Shown piece after piece: positions 63,401-64,000 of a DNA stretch of 64,000 nt. Position 1 is the first letter of the stretch; every line of letters begins with the position of its first letter. The stretch is from NCBI RefSeq assembly GCF_001949145.1, contig NW_019091606.1:301243-365242 (forward strand), given 5' to 3'. The position numbers and the translations under genes were made by a program. Below the pieces are notes generated by a model that had not been told where the DNA came from, did not search any database, and was given only the letters and a program-made list of their open reading frames with translations. This stretch comes from Acanthaster planci (Eukaryota > Echinodermata > Asteroidea > Valvatida > Acanthasteridae).

Positions 63401-64000
63401 ATATAGCAGTATCAGACTTATCTAAATCGATTAGGCCTCTAGCATCTACCCGTGGGTGGTCTTTCATTGCCCTATGGTTCACAGCCACAGTTCCAGGGGG
63501 GGGGTAGATCACCACCTCTGCTCTGAGGCAAGAAAAGGGGGAAAATGTGGAAAATCACACAAAGAATTAGTAAAGGAAGTGCACCAATATTATTTTTAAG
63601 AATCTATGTCATTTAATGTTTCATCGTCGTCCCCAGTTGTCCTAAAAATTAGAAAGCAGGAAAAAATATCTATGACCTGTTCCCCCTCCGGAGAAATTTC
63701 TGGATTCACCCCTCCTTTAGGTTATAATTGGTGTGTGTAACGGGACCAAGTCAACCACAACAAAGTGTTCATAAATAATTCTTGCATAGAATACACAATG
63801 AAGAAAACATGCATAACACTGTACACTTCGTATGTCTGTAACTATATTTTCTTTATCATGAAATCTTTTCAATTTAAACGATGCACTTGACTGAGTCTGT
63901 TCATTCTTTTCGAATAATTCGAGAAACTGTAAGGAGTAAGACCATGCAAGACTGCATTGACATAATAAACAACATTTTCTTTTATAATACAGAGGCATCA
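368..64000 (+). CDS. Giant VWD/C8/TIL/VWC/LDLa mucin-like secreted protein gene, partial at both ends (about 61 exons)
   Basis: One plus-strand multi-exon gene explains nearly all coding signal. Exons are bounded by AG and GT, join in consistent phase and encode cysteine-rich extracellular modules: VWD with a CGLCG motif, C8, TIL, VWC (CCEC or CCPYC ends), two LDL-receptor class A repeats, six copies of a beta-sandwich-like domain and many Thr/Ser/Pro-rich linkers that would carry dense O-glycosylation. Such architectures belong to gel-forming mucins, SCO-spondin, hemolectin/hemocytin and echinoderm adhesive proteins, which are secreted and polymerise into mucus, adhesive or clot. No signal peptide or C-terminal cystine knot lies in the window, so both ends are outside it. 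Most linker exons are phase 1 at both ends. A split into two neighbouring genes cannot be excluded, but no start, polyadenylation or terminal-exon signal was recognised inside. Function in the animal is inference. Confidence 0.82.
418..1259. other. Intron, nothing recognised
   Basis: No supported exon, RNA or transposon was seen between the module tail and the start of the VWD domain. Confidence 0.4.
1260..3498 (+). CDS. Exons 1260-1325, 1589-1849, 2572-2873, 3342-3498: VWD and C8 domains
   Basis: The first exon encodes [15 protein letters not shown], the classic start of a von Willebrand factor type D domain. The second carries VVVENVPCG and a Pro-rich loop. The third carries [15 protein letters not shown] followed by [10 protein letters not shown], the CGLCG motif linked to disulphide multimerisation in VWF and mucins, then the start of C8. 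The fourth finishes C8 with the FDSCGC pattern and ends TGNC. Lengths 66, 261, 302 and 157 bp give phases 1-1, 1-1, 1-0 and 0-1. With the TIL exon that follows this is a complete D assembly, the unit by which gel-forming mucins and VWF form multimers in the Golgi. The longest introns inside the module contain no recognised elements. The domain call is firm; the exact paralogue is not. Confidence 0.9.
1850..2571. other. Intron inside the VWD domain
   Basis: Open frames in this stretch on both strands lack similarity to the host protein and cross splice signals. Nothing else was recognised. Confidence 0.4.
3750..5240 (+). pseudogene. Degenerate CFDP2-like non-LTR retrotransposon (LINE), lacking the RT core
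   Basis: Plus-strand fragments in shifting frames resemble the AP-endonuclease part of craniofacial-development-protein-2-like LINE ORF2: [13 protein letters not shown] near 4465-4510, [12 protein letters not shown] near 4630-4670 and NQIDYVLV near 4709-4732, the typical end of the endonuclease. From about 5020 the sequence matches the C-terminal tail of the same ORF (RKLTYFGHA, then a Gly-Arg-Pro region with AGWPDGIK). The reverse transcriptase that normally lies between them is missing, so the copy has a large internal deletion as well as many stops and frameshifts. It sits inside the host intron 3499-5449 in the same orientation as the host gene. The family link is by recognition of motifs and is not searched. 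The left boundary is approximate. Confidence 0.75.
5450..5990 (+). CDS. Exons 5450-5690 and 5944-5990: TIL domain with tail
   Basis: The larger exon encodes a trypsin-inhibitor-like cysteine-rich domain: [19 protein letters not shown], then [14 protein letters not shown] and CVKDVQCPC, ending in a VWC-like start. It ends in phase 2 and the 47 bp exon that follows restores the frame with [17 protein letters not shown] follows C8 in every VWF/mucin D assembly, so this completes the module begun at 1260. The module has an N-glycosylation sequon (NAT). Confidence 0.9.
5991..6615. other. Intron, nothing recognised
   Basis: AT-rich spacer before the LDLa exon. No supported feature was seen on either strand. 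Confidence 0.4.
6616..6800 (+). CDS. Exon: short Thr-rich linker plus LDL-receptor class A domain
   Basis: After ttttccag the exon starts [13 protein letters not shown], a short O-glycosylation-type linker, and continues into an LDLa repeat with [11 protein letters not shown] and the acidic calcium-binding box [16 protein letters not shown]. The Asp and Glu residues that chelate calcium in LDLa domains are present. The exon ends in phase 0 and opens the VWC domain finished by the next two exons (CVYGNKTYP). Confidence 0.9.
6801..7555. other. Intron, nothing recognised
   Basis: No coding, RNA or repeat feature could be supported here. Confidence 0.4.
7556..8414 (+). CDS. Exons 7556-7660 and 8354-8414: VWC domain
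   Basis: The two exons (105 and 61 bp, phases 0-0 and 0-1) give [10 protein letters not shown] and then [11 protein letters not shown]. With the cysteines at the end of the LDLa exon these make a von Willebrand factor type C module: a CxxCxC centre and a CCxC end. The split of VWC domains into a middle and an end exon is repeated through the gene (16146/16661, 18379/20143, 20807/21914). The intron 7661-8353 shows nothing else. Confidence 0.85.
8415..9243. other. Intron, nothing recognised
   Basis: AT-rich spacer with no supported feature. Confidence 0.4.
9244..13006 (+). CDS. Thr/Pro micro-exon array: 9244-9276, 9450-9470, 9859-9891, 10722-10757, 11075-11110, 12971-13006
   Basis: Six exons of 33, 21, 33, 36, 36 and 36 bp, each preceded by a pyrimidine tract and AG and followed by gta. 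All start and end in phase 1. They encode peptides such as [20 protein letters not shown] and LTTTTT, that is, nothing but mucin-type linker. The introns after them share a start (gtatgttgctgct and variants, then a similar following stretch), showing that exon and flanking intron were copied together. The 21 bp exon is the least certain because an alternative acceptor lies 13 bp upstream. A further intron start follows the assembly gap at 14637, so at least one more copy may lie in the gap. Confidence 0.75.
9840..11230 (+). repeat. Tandem intron-exon cassettes carrying Thr-rich micro-exons
   Basis: Around the exons at 9859, 10722 and 11075 the sequence repeats as a unit: a stretch with gccgaaacac and tattaa, a pyrimidine-rich run ending ccacag, the micro-exon with acggcag, and an intron start gtatgtt...ttagtagtgtcaa. 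Related pieces occur at 12850-12910, 12960-13090 and 14637-14720. Spacing between copies is irregular (about 350 to 860 bp), which points to stepwise duplication and later insertions, not a fresh satellite. Confidence 0.65.
11240..12640. other. Insertion splitting the micro-exon array; contains a SINE
   Basis: The repeated cassette pattern breaks off near 11240 and resumes near 12640-12850. The intervening DNA holds a tRNA-like segment (12265-12345) and otherwise nothing I recognise. It is best read as one or more later insertions, but no inverted ends or target duplication were identified. Confidence 0.4.
12265..12345 (+). repeat. tRNA-Thr-like SINE head
   Basis: The sequence gcacggtaagctcagtt resembles a tRNA acceptor stem and A box, gactagtaagc resembles an anticodon loop reading AGT (Thr), and agggttcaagtctgc is a B box with T loop. 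The D arm has extra bases and the stems do not pair fully, so it is a tRNA-derived SINE or pseudo-tRNA, not a working tRNA gene. Confidence 0.5.
13392..13832 (+). CDS. Exon (cut by assembly gap): Thr-rich lead plus beta-sandwich-like domain, version A
   Basis: The exon starts after ttttaccaaag with PSTTVQTTT and continues into a domain of about 140 residues beginning [13 protein letters not shown] and including [19 protein letters not shown] and GFKVIF just before the run of N. The exon at 61580-62041 has the same plan (DPYSGS against [15 protein letters not shown] against [15 protein letters not shown] against GYKVIF followed by NGC), so the missing end is probably about 20 bp of coding sequence closing with a cysteine. 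The pattern of alternating hydrophobic strands suggests a discoidin/galactose-binding-like fold; this is inference, as no family signature is certain. Confidence 0.8.
13833..14636. other. Assembly gap (804 N)
   Basis: Run of N. It hides the 3' end of the domain exon and probably another micro-exon cassette, because the sequence resumes in the intron part of that repeat. Open frames read across it are meaningless. Confidence 0.95.
15206..15360 (+). CDS. Exon: Thr-rich linker leading into a VWC domain
   Basis: 155 bp exon after ccaattag, phase 1 to 0. It encodes [15 protein letters not shown], further Thr/Val runs ([15 protein letters not shown]) and ends ICE, the first cysteine of the next VWC module. 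The splice donor gtaaat is also the first base of an inverted repeat (see 15361-15672). Confidence 0.85.
15361..15672. mobile_element. Foldback MITE abutting a splice donor
   Basis: Near-perfect inverted arms: gctacttataagtgaggcc with tgtgcagcaaaatagcc on the left (15392-15426) returns as its complement on the right (15606-15641). Similarity continues outwards through gactac and inwards over a second inverted stretch (15438-15475 against 15558-15597), giving arms of about 110 bp and a spacer of about 80 bp. No coding capacity. The outermost similarity (gtaaatctacc against the complement of gtgcatctac) suggests that the left arm reaches the donor of the exon ending at 15360. Family and target duplication were not determined. 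Confidence 0.75.
15673..16145. other. Intron remainder, nothing recognised
   Basis: Sequence between the foldback element and the VWC exon shows no supported feature apart from a T-rich tract before the acceptor. Confidence 0.4.
16146..16721 (+). CDS. Exons 16146-16241 and 16661-16721: VWC domain
   Basis: Exons of 96 and 61 bp encode [19 protein letters not shown]...DCPP and then [14 protein letters not shown]. The CxxCxC centre and CCEC end are the VWC signature. The phases 0-0 and 0-1 and the exon lengths are almost the same as those of the VWC at 7556-8414, so the two modules are probably duplicates. Confidence 0.87.
16995..17100 (-). repeat. tRNA-Thr-like SINE (minus strand)
   Basis: Read on the minus strand, ggcaagctcggtggtcgag resembles an A box, gcactagtaagc an anticodon arm reading AGT, and gggttcgagtcccatcc a B box. 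The stems are imperfect and the head is embedded in unrelated flanks, so this is a tRNA-derived SINE and not a gene. It lies in the intron 16722-17245. Confidence 0.6.
17246..17287 (+). CDS. Exon: Thr/Ser/Pro micro-linker
   Basis: 42 bp exon, phase 1-1, encoding [13 protein letters not shown], between cttctcag and gtttgt. A mucin-type spacer between VWC and TIL modules. Confidence 0.75.
17787..17974 (+). CDS. Exon: TIL-like cysteine-rich module
   Basis: 188 bp exon (phase 1-0) starting [15 protein letters not shown] and continuing [24 protein letters not shown] and [12 protein letters not shown]. The ending CVxPxxCxC is that of TIL domains and leads into a VWC, as in other modules here. It has an NGT sequon. 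The first half is less canonical than in the TIL at 5450. Confidence 0.85.
18379..20185 (+). CDS. Exons 18379-18483 and 20143-20185: VWC domain
   Basis: The first exon (105 bp, phase 0-0) gives [18 protein letters not shown] and ICPTVSCE; the second (43 bp) gives [15 protein letters not shown], a textbook VWC end. They are separated by a 1.66 kb intron. Confidence 0.88.
18484..20142. other. Intron with a dispersed repeat
   Basis: Only one element was recognised: the repeat at about 19576-19850 that recurs at 21067-21330. A frame at 19025-19258 on the minus strand and its plus-strand counterpart lack family features. Confidence 0.45.
19576..19850. repeat. Dispersed repeat, copy 1
   Basis: Shares with 21067-21330 the order gtgttgacgagtgcatttttcgtc, tttttcgga, a block of TATA-rich repeats ending tttctt, and tgctcat-agtttattgct followed by cagcaatgaatc. 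The copies are diverged, so it is an old element. It could be a MITE or other non-autonomous element; no ends were defined. Confidence 0.6.
20524..21992 (+). CDS. Exons 20524-20609, 20807-20908, 21914-21992: Thr-rich linker plus VWC domain
   Basis: The first exon encodes [18 protein letters not shown] and [10 protein letters not shown]. The second gives [18 protein letters not shown]. The third ends the VWC with [11 protein letters not shown] and then starts the next linker ([10 protein letters not shown]). Phases are 1-0, 0-0 and 0-1. The acceptor of the third exon (gataacag) has a weak pyrimidine tract but the frame and the CCEC end support it. Confidence 0.83.
21067..21330. repeat. Dispersed repeat, copy 2
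   Basis: Second copy of the element at 19576-19850, in the same orientation, inside the intron 20909-21913. The rest of that intron shows nothing recognised. Confidence 0.6.
22371..22564 (+). CDS. Exon: TIL domain
   Basis: 194 bp exon (phase 1-0) with [39 protein letters not shown] and [10 protein letters not shown]. The ten-cysteine TIL pattern is clear, with two possible sequons (NCT, NKT). It joins directly to the VWC exon at 23276. Confidence 0.9.
22565..23275. other. Intron, nothing recognised
   Basis: No supported feature on either strand. Confidence 0.4.
23276..23423 (+). CDS. Exon: complete VWC body
   Basis: 148 bp exon (phase 0-1) with [32 protein letters not shown] and NDTCCYCTP. 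Here the middle and end of the VWC are fused in one exon, unlike the VWCs at 7556, 16146, 18379 and 20807, which are split. This indicates intron loss or a separate origin for this copy. Confidence 0.88.
23912..25165 (+). CDS. Exons 23912-23955, 24347-24457, 25006-25165: VWC plus LDLa
   Basis: Exon one (44 bp) gives [14 protein letters not shown], exon two gives [19 protein letters not shown] and [10 protein letters not shown], and exon three gives [14 protein letters not shown] followed by an LDL-receptor class A repeat with [20 protein letters not shown] and ENC. The calcium box is intact. This is the second LDLa of the window and again it lies directly beside a VWC. The introns 24458-25005 and 23956-24346 show nothing else. 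Confidence 0.88.
25633..26560 (+). CDS. Exons 25633-25686 and 26534-26560: Thr/Pro-rich linkers
   Basis: A 54 bp exon ([18 protein letters not shown]) and a 27 bp micro-exon (ATPPPPSL), both phase 1-1 with good GTAAG donors. They link the LDLa module to the TIL module at 27039. The 27 bp exon is supported only by splice sites and composition. Confidence 0.65.
25687..27038. other. Introns around the 27 bp exon, nothing recognised
   Basis: AT-rich sequence with no supported transposon or RNA. Open frames on the minus strand lack any recognisable family. Confidence 0.4.
27039..27253 (+). CDS. Exon: TIL-like module
   Basis: 215 bp exon (phase 1-0): [19 protein letters not shown], then [18 protein letters not shown] and [14 protein letters not shown]. 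The second half is the canonical TIL end. The CCEC in the middle resembles a VWC end, so the exon may be a VWC-TIL hybrid like the one at 17787, which has the same length class and also has CC in that position. Confidence 0.87.
27254..29351. other. 2.1 kb intron with a short GGTCAGTC-type repeat
   Basis: Contains a short imperfect microsatellite of ggtcagtc-like units at 28091-28140. Otherwise AT-rich, with no coding or RNA feature that I can support. Confidence 0.45.
29352..29478 (+). CDS. Exon: half VWC plus Thr-rich tail
   Basis: 127 bp exon (phase 0-1): [36 protein letters not shown]. The VWC centre CxxCxC is present but the usual second half is replaced by Thr-rich linker, so the module is truncated compared with its neighbours. 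Confidence 0.85.
29770..31690 (+). pseudogene. LINE with AP endonuclease and part of the reverse transcriptase, frame-broken
   Basis: Plus-strand fragments match ORF2 of a non-LTR retrotransposon. The endonuclease has [13 protein letters not shown] (about 30825), [13 protein letters not shown] (about 31083) and [14 protein letters not shown] (about 31170). The RT has [11 protein letters not shown] in another frame (about 31376) and [14 protein letters not shown] (about 31528). The sequence ends near the position of the YADD box, so the catalytic RT motif and 3' end are missing. The 0.7 kb before it (29770-30470), non-coding and GC-richer than the surroundings, is likely its 5' untranslated region. 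Several frameshifts make it inactive. It lies in the host intron 29479-32012, same strand. It differs from the CFDP2-like relic at 3750. Confidence 0.8.
32013..32093 (+). CDS. Exon: Thr/Val-rich linker
   Basis: 81 bp exon, phase 1-1, after ttcacag: [20 protein letters not shown] and VTTVTP. The TTEVVTTV theme recurs in the exons at 15206 and 47515. Confidence 0.8.
32344..32743 (+). CDS. Exon: beta-sandwich-like domain, version B, copy 1 (contains a single-N join)
   Basis: Starts [19 protein letters not shown] and runs through [35 protein letters not shown] and VRSIKIIF, then ends VKVFGCAEK before gtatgt. The N at 32696 shifts the frame: the sequence before and after it reads in different frames, and comparison with copy 3 at 42120-42180 shows that the joint is an assembly error. 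With it corrected the exon is phase 1-1 like the other domain exons. Start with C, end with GC and a strand-rich middle match the domains at 13392, 46031 and 61580. Fold assignment is inference. Confidence 0.82.
32744..33236. other. Intron shared by duplicated copies
   Basis: Almost identical to 38355-38845. No element recognised inside. Confidence 0.7.
33237..33943 (+). CDS. Exons 33237-33299 and 33674-33943: Thr linker, TIL domain and Thr/Pro tail (copy 1)
   Basis: The 63 bp exon encodes [20 protein letters not shown]. The 270 bp exon encodes a TIL-like module ([37 protein letters not shown]) followed by [20 protein letters not shown] and ISSTTH. Both are phase 1-1. Repeated almost without change at 38846-39553. 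Confidence 0.88.
33944..37157. other. 3.2 kb intron of unit 1 with degenerate acttgacttgg repeats
   Basis: Begins with a block of about 170 bp that also follows the exons ending at 37490, 39553, 41507 and 44560 (ctcaaattcacaggtatcaga, aatttggagggtgtga and variants). From about 36380 to 36590 it has an imperfect repeat of acttgtgacttgacttggacttg. The part 35560-36790 recurs at 42790-43860 but is missing from unit 2. No open frame of substance. Confidence 0.65.
37158..37490 (+). CDS. Exon: 39-bp coding minisatellite, copy 1
   Basis: 333 bp exon, phase 1-1, made of 13-residue repeats [13 protein letters not shown] with variants (TIPPP, TIPPL, a shorter TLAP unit). Rich in Thr, Ser and Pro and without Cys, the hallmark of mucin O-glycosylation regions. 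The reverse strand reads as a long Val-rich frame only because the repeat is free of stops. Confidence 0.88.
37996..38354 (+). CDS. Exon: beta-sandwich-like domain, version B, copy 2 (with 166 N gap)
   Basis: The first 146 bp are nearly identical to copy 1 ([19 protein letters not shown] onwards). N runs from 38142 to 38307, then VKVFGCTEK and gtatgt. The gap is sized about like the missing piece (copy 1 has about 200 bp there), so the frame across it is not reliable. Confidence 0.85.
38846..39553 (+). CDS. Exons 38846-38908 and 39284-39553: Thr linker, TIL domain and Thr/Pro tail (copy 2)
   Basis: Same exon lengths (63 and 270 bp) and phases as 33237-33943 and, as far as read, the same protein; differences are silent (for example gtctgt against gtttgt, gtaccgcca against gtgccacca). 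Such conservation of intron and exon alike indicates recent duplication or gene conversion. Confidence 0.88.
41214..41507 (+). CDS. Exon: 39-bp coding minisatellite, copy 2
   Basis: 294 bp exon, phase 1-1, exactly 39 bp shorter than copies 1 and 3. Starts [16 protein letters not shown] and ends [12 protein letters not shown]. One unit reads TTRARSTT instead of TTRAPSTT. Confidence 0.88.
41927..42180 (+). CDS. Exon: beta-sandwich-like domain, version B, copy 3 (5' part lost in a single-N join)
   Basis: Right of the N at 41927 the exon reads [20 protein letters not shown] and continues to [24 protein letters not shown] and gtatgt. Left of the N the sequence is intron matching 37880-37910. By comparison with unit 2 about 230 bp, including the acceptor and the first about 146 bp of exon, are missing. 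This copy differs at several residues from copies 1 and 2 (Met for Lys, Ser for Leu), so it is the oldest of the three. Confidence 0.8.
42181..44227. other. Intron of unit 3; no TIL exon copy here
   Basis: Part 42790-43860 is similar to 35560-36790, including the acttgacttgg repeats (43015-43120 and 43420-43620); 43860-44227 matches 36790-37157. The linker and TIL exons seen in units 1 and 2 are absent. Sequence 42181-42780 has no partner in the window and no recognised feature. Confidence 0.6.
44228..44560 (+). CDS. Exon: 39-bp coding minisatellite, copy 3
   Basis: 333 bp exon, phase 1-1, same start ([18 protein letters not shown]) and repeat unit as copy 1 but with a different internal order of unit variants (the short TLAP unit is third here and sixth in copy 1). 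The end reads [12 protein letters not shown]. Confidence 0.88.
44960..45163 (+). CDS. Exon: TIL-like domain plus Thr-rich tail
   Basis: 204 bp exon, phase 1-1: [36 protein letters not shown] and [15 protein letters not shown]. It is a diverged relative of the TIL exons at 33674 and 39284 (same opening CxxxCxCxVxC and same position before a beta-sandwich-like domain). Confidence 0.87.
45164..46030. other. Intron, nothing recognised
   Basis: No repeat of the triplicated block, transposon or RNA was recognised. Confidence 0.4.
46031..46839 (+). CDS. Exons 46031-46314 and 46692-46839: beta-sandwich-like domain, version C
   Basis: First exon (284 bp, phase 1-0): [36 protein letters not shown] and the end of a strand at QETVH. 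Second exon (148 bp, phase 0-1): [27 protein letters not shown] and [10 protein letters not shown]. The plan (first Cys near the start, strand-rich middle, final GC-E) is that of the other copies but this one has an internal phase 0 intron and a clearly different sequence. LRLDFLGC resembles the end of discoidin-like (F5/8C) domains, which usually close with a Cys after a hydrophobic strand; that assignment is inference. Confidence 0.82.
47283..48371 (+). CDS. Exons 47283-47348, 47515-47622, 47924-48100, 48225-48371: Thr-rich linkers
   Basis: Four phase 1-1 exons of 66, 108, 177 and 147 bp. They encode cysteine-free Thr/Ser/Pro sequence such as [46 protein letters not shown] and [17 protein letters not shown]. 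Two themes recur between exons, TTEASTTG at the 3' end and TTxxSTTPEFTT. Donors are GTTTG, GTATG, GTAAA and GTAAA. The last exon precedes the intron occupied by the Polinton. Confidence 0.85.
48412..48765 (+). repeat. tRNA-derived SINE (Thr-like head)
   Basis: The head ggcctcgtggttaag resembles an A box region, ttgtaaagccgtgggttcgaatccag carries an anticodon-loop-like TGT and a clear B box. A body of about 270 bp follows and the element ends in attattattg, a common SINE tail. It is not a functional tRNA. It lies just upstream of the Polinton in the same intron. Confidence 0.65.
49026..49297 (+). repeat. Polinton left terminal inverted repeat
   Basis: Pairs with 58860-59140. Includes a C-rich stretch (49115-49200) and ends near atatttaggaggtcatgcc. 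The arms differ by substitutions and several short indels, estimated by eye at about four fifths identical. Confidence 0.9.
49365..50325 (-). pseudogene. Polinton conserved protein with coiled coil and hydrophobic helix, broken
   Basis: Read on the minus strand in changing frames: a proline-rich start with [13 protein letters not shown], then [20 protein letters not shown] followed by an in-frame stop, a coiled-coil stretch ([18 protein letters not shown]), a hydrophobic segment ([18 protein letters not shown], near 49730-49800) and the motif [18 protein letters not shown], ending near [16 protein letters not shown] at 49365. The motif after the hydrophobic segment (LNTIS...A..DG.IS.EEF) is one I know from Polinton-encoded proteins of cnidarians and sea urchins; its role is unknown. 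At least three frame breaks. It may be more than one original gene. Confidence 0.6.
50530..51083 (+). CDS. Unassigned Polinton-internal reading frame with acidic tail
   Basis: The best open part is 50742-51083 (113 codons), beginning [16 protein letters not shown] and ending with [16 protein letters not shown] possible upstream part in another frame (50530-50700) has [17 protein letters not shown] and a basic run [11 protein letters not shown]. It lies on the plus strand while neighbours on both sides are on the minus strand. I do not recognise a family. It could be the C-terminal end of a structural or DNA-binding protein, or captured host DNA. It is one of the longest uninterrupted frames in the element. 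Confidence 0.4.
51287..52374 (-). pseudogene. Polinton conserved coiled-coil / membrane-segment protein, broken
   Basis: Starts [18 protein letters not shown] at 52374, continues in other frames through [14 protein letters not shown] and [11 protein letters not shown], then a coiled-coil region ([29 protein letters not shown]) and ends with [20 protein letters not shown] and a Pro-rich tail [18 protein letters not shown]. The REQGVTI.SILTA motif with a hydrophobic stretch is a recurrent feature of a Polinton protein of unknown function; the family is identified by memory and not by search. An extra A in a run of seven A near 51476 separates the coiled coil from the REQGVT segment. At least four breaks altogether. 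Confidence 0.72.
52384..52663 (-). pseudogene. Small Polinton hydrophobic protein, broken
   Basis: Minus strand, starts [20 protein letters not shown], has an in-frame stop after about 34 codons and continues in another frame with [20 protein letters not shown]. Small proteins with this layout ([10 protein letters not shown], then [10 protein letters not shown]) are known to me from Polintons next to the REQGVT protein. Function unknown, probably virion membrane or scaffold; inference. Confidence 0.6.
52729..52985 (-). pseudogene. Small Polinton protein with C-terminal membrane segment, broken
   Basis: Minus-strand frame begins with a Lys-rich region ([16 protein letters not shown]) and, after one frame change, ends [17 protein letters not shown] and a basic tail. 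A basic soluble part with one C-terminal transmembrane helix fits several small Polinton proteins. Stop at 52729. Overlapping plus-strand frames are read as shadows. Confidence 0.55.
53050..53606 (-). pseudogene. Polinton conserved protein of unknown function, broken
   Basis: Minus strand: starts [17 protein letters not shown], then [18 protein letters not shown], then after a frame change [20 protein letters not shown] and, beyond two stops, [16 protein letters not shown]. The layout EF(T)..EI..LP..EQ followed by a hydrophobic LLSLYARL helix is that of a Polinton protein I have seen but cannot name. At least two frameshifts and two stop codons. Confidence 0.5.
53607..53819. other. Spacer inside the Polinton
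   Basis: AT-rich DNA between the unknown protein and the ATPase remnant. A minus frame here (to 53752) overlaps the previous gene in another frame and has no support. Confidence 0.35.
53820..54367 (-). pseudogene. Polinton A32/FtsK-HerA-type packaging ATPase, broken
   Basis: Minus strand. The P-loop reads [11 protein letters not shown]: the second conserved Gly of GxxxxGK(S/T) is Arg. It is followed by VIVIICPTL, typical of A32-like ATPases. In another frame near 54030-54070 lies [12 protein letters not shown], the Walker B region with Asp-Asn instead of Asp-Asp or Asp-Glu. The third segment (53820-54005) has [18 protein letters not shown] and NDVVPDEYR, the usual C-terminal part. The start MEILKRC at 54367 overlaps the end of the upstream capsid gene. 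In Polintons and related viruses this enzyme pumps DNA into the capsid. Two frame changes and the altered P-loop argue that it is inactive. Confidence 0.82.
54342..55550 (-). pseudogene. Polinton capsid protein (probably the double-jelly-roll major capsid protein), broken
   Basis: Minus strand in at least three frames: start [15 protein letters not shown] at 55550; [36 protein letters not shown] in the first third; then a shifted middle; then [26 protein letters not shown]-type strand and [12 protein letters not shown] (54660-54893); finally [29 protein letters not shown] and [17 protein letters not shown] (54342-54641). The order of these motifs is that of the conserved Polinton structural protein; calling it the major rather than another capsid protein is inference. 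It overlaps the ATPase start by about 26 bp. Confidence 0.72.
55587..56031 (+). pseudogene. Small Polinton conserved protein, one frameshift
   Basis: Plus strand: start region [17 protein letters not shown] (hydrophobic, Gly-rich), then [12 protein letters not shown], a helical [20 protein letters not shown] and DFFNSRLQN. After a single frameshift near 55870 it continues [13 protein letters not shown] and [11 protein letters not shown] and ends at 56031 with a hydrophobic tail. This layout belongs to a short Polinton protein of unknown function that lies between capsid and integrase genes. It is the least damaged of the recognised genes. Confidence 0.62.
56053..57015 (+). pseudogene. Polinton retroviral-type (DDE) integrase, broken
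   Basis: Plus strand. The N-terminal part has [11 protein letters not shown]; after a frame change [19 protein letters not shown], a hallmark of Polinton integrases. The region that should carry the first catalytic Asp (HQADLL in relatives) is altered or deleted: the sequence goes to [11 protein letters not shown] and then LAVVDVASR. The second Asp is in [11 protein letters not shown] and the Glu region in IVEQNIS, each in its own frame. The C-terminal part (56566-56937) is open: [37 protein letters not shown], and ends [16 protein letters not shown] after one more shift. At least three frame breaks. The enzyme would join element ends to host DNA. Confidence 0.87.
57004..58830 (-). pseudogene. 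Polinton protein-primed family B DNA polymerase, internally deleted and truncated
   Basis: Minus strand. The N-terminal part starts near MSTTQEIKC (58830) and includes [13 protein letters not shown] and [20 protein letters not shown] (57930-57990), typical of Polinton polymerases. Exonuclease motif I appears as YADFQS (57618-57635), where Gln replaces the catalytic Glu of DFE. Only about 200 bp later comes the palm region with [14 protein letters not shown] and then YSDTDS (57082-57099), so the rest of the exonuclease, motif A and most of the palm are gone. The frame ends about 25 residues after YSDTDS, where about 200 are expected. Several frameshifts. It converges tail to tail with the integrase; the two overlap by a few bases. 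Confidence 0.88.
58860..59140 (-). repeat. Polinton right terminal inverted repeat
   Basis: Complement of 49026-49297. The outermost 35 bases are almost identical between arms. This arm is a few bases longer because of an extra acaccc-like stretch near 58970-59000. Confidence 0.9.
59141..59762. other. Intron right of the Polinton, nothing recognised
   Basis: Unremarkable AT-rich sequence up to the next Thr-rich exon. Confidence 0.4.
59763..60827 (+). CDS. Exons 59763-59963 and 60666-60827: Thr-rich linkers
   Basis: Phase 1-1 exons of 201 and 162 bp: [46 protein letters not shown]; and [40 protein letters not shown]. The pieces [15 protein letters not shown] and [10 protein letters not shown] also occur in the exons left of the Polinton (47924, 48225), which ties the two sides of the insertion to one gene. 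Confidence 0.87.
59964..60665. other. Intron, nothing recognised
   Basis: A plus-strand frame of about 105 codons (60116-60433) has no sign of splice context or family and is read as chance. Confidence 0.4.
60828..61579. other. Intron, nothing recognised
   Basis: No feature supported. Confidence 0.4.
61580..62041 (+). CDS. Exon: Thr/Pro lead plus beta-sandwich-like domain, version D
   Basis: 462 bp exon, phase 1-1. After [15 protein letters not shown] the domain runs [72 protein letters not shown], ending [13 protein letters not shown]. It is the closest relative of the domain at 13392 and gives its complete form: about 140 residues in one exon with one Cys near each end that could close the fold. 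Confidence 0.88.
62339..63309 (+). CDS. Exons 62339-62386, 62700-62867, 63133-63309: Thr-rich linkers
   Basis: Phase 1-1 exons of 48, 168 and 177 bp. They encode [32 protein letters not shown] and [18 protein letters not shown], and [20 protein letters not shown] with [20 protein letters not shown]. They continue the O-glycosylated region after domain D. Confidence 0.86.
63310..63992. other. Intron, nothing recognised
   Basis: No feature supported apart from an acceptor at its end (tataatacag). Confidence 0.4.
63993..64000 (+). CDS. Start of a further exon at the window edge
   Basis: After tataatacag the last eight bases read in phase 1 as AG GCA TCA (Ala-Ser), compatible with another Thr/Ser linker exon. 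Too short to prove. Confidence 0.45.

Overview
The window looks like nuclear DNA of a marine invertebrate animal, perhaps an echinoderm or another invertebrate deuterostome (the taxon is an inference with low confidence). The evidence is a fragmented coding pattern with GT-AG introns, secreted multidomain exons (VWD, C8, TIL, VWC, LDL-receptor class A, Ser/Thr/Pro-rich mucin repeats), two non-LTR retrotransposon relics, tRNA-derived SINEs, a foldback MITE and a degenerate Polinton/Maverick element. Runs of N and single-N joins show that this is a gapped draft assembly.

Almost the whole window belongs to one giant plus-strand gene that runs off both ends: a gel-forming-mucin / SCO-spondin / hemolectin-like secreted protein. 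I can place about 61 exons. From left to right they encode the end of a TIL-type module (368-417); a VWD-C8-TIL assembly (1260-5990); LDLa plus VWC (6616-8414); an array of 21-36 bp Thr-rich micro-exons (9244-13006); a beta-sandwich-like domain I cannot name (13392 into an assembly gap); alternating VWC/TIL/LDLa modules with short Thr-rich linkers (15206-29478); a tandemly triplicated block containing a second version of the beta-sandwich-like domain, TIL modules and 39-bp coding minisatellites (32344-44560); another TIL (44960-45163) and a third version of the domain (46031-46839); and a run of Thr/Ser/Pro-rich exons interrupted by a fourth version of the domain (47283-64000). Nearly all linker exons start and end in phase 1, so they can be duplicated or skipped without breaking the frame.

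Between the Thr-rich exons at 48225-48371 and 59763-59963 the intron carries a 10.1 kb Polinton (49026-59140) with inverted terminal repeats of about 270-280 bp. Eleven gene remnants are visible inside, including protein-primed family B DNA polymerase, a retroviral-type integrase, an A32-type packaging ATPase and a probable major capsid protein. All but one (an unassigned plus-strand frame) carry frameshifts, stops or deletions, so this copy looks dead. No protease was found. The rest of the intronic DNA holds a CFDP2-like LINE relic (about 3750-5240), a second LINE (about 29770-31690), a foldback MITE directly beside a splice donor (15361-15672), three threonine-tRNA-like SINEs and several diverged dispersed repeats.

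The most interesting points are the expansion of the mucin gene at three scales (codon-level minisatellite, exon/intron cassette, multi-exon triplication), the repeated domain of uncertain family, and the Polinton fossil with several genes I cannot assign. I do not see an unambiguously new molecular system.
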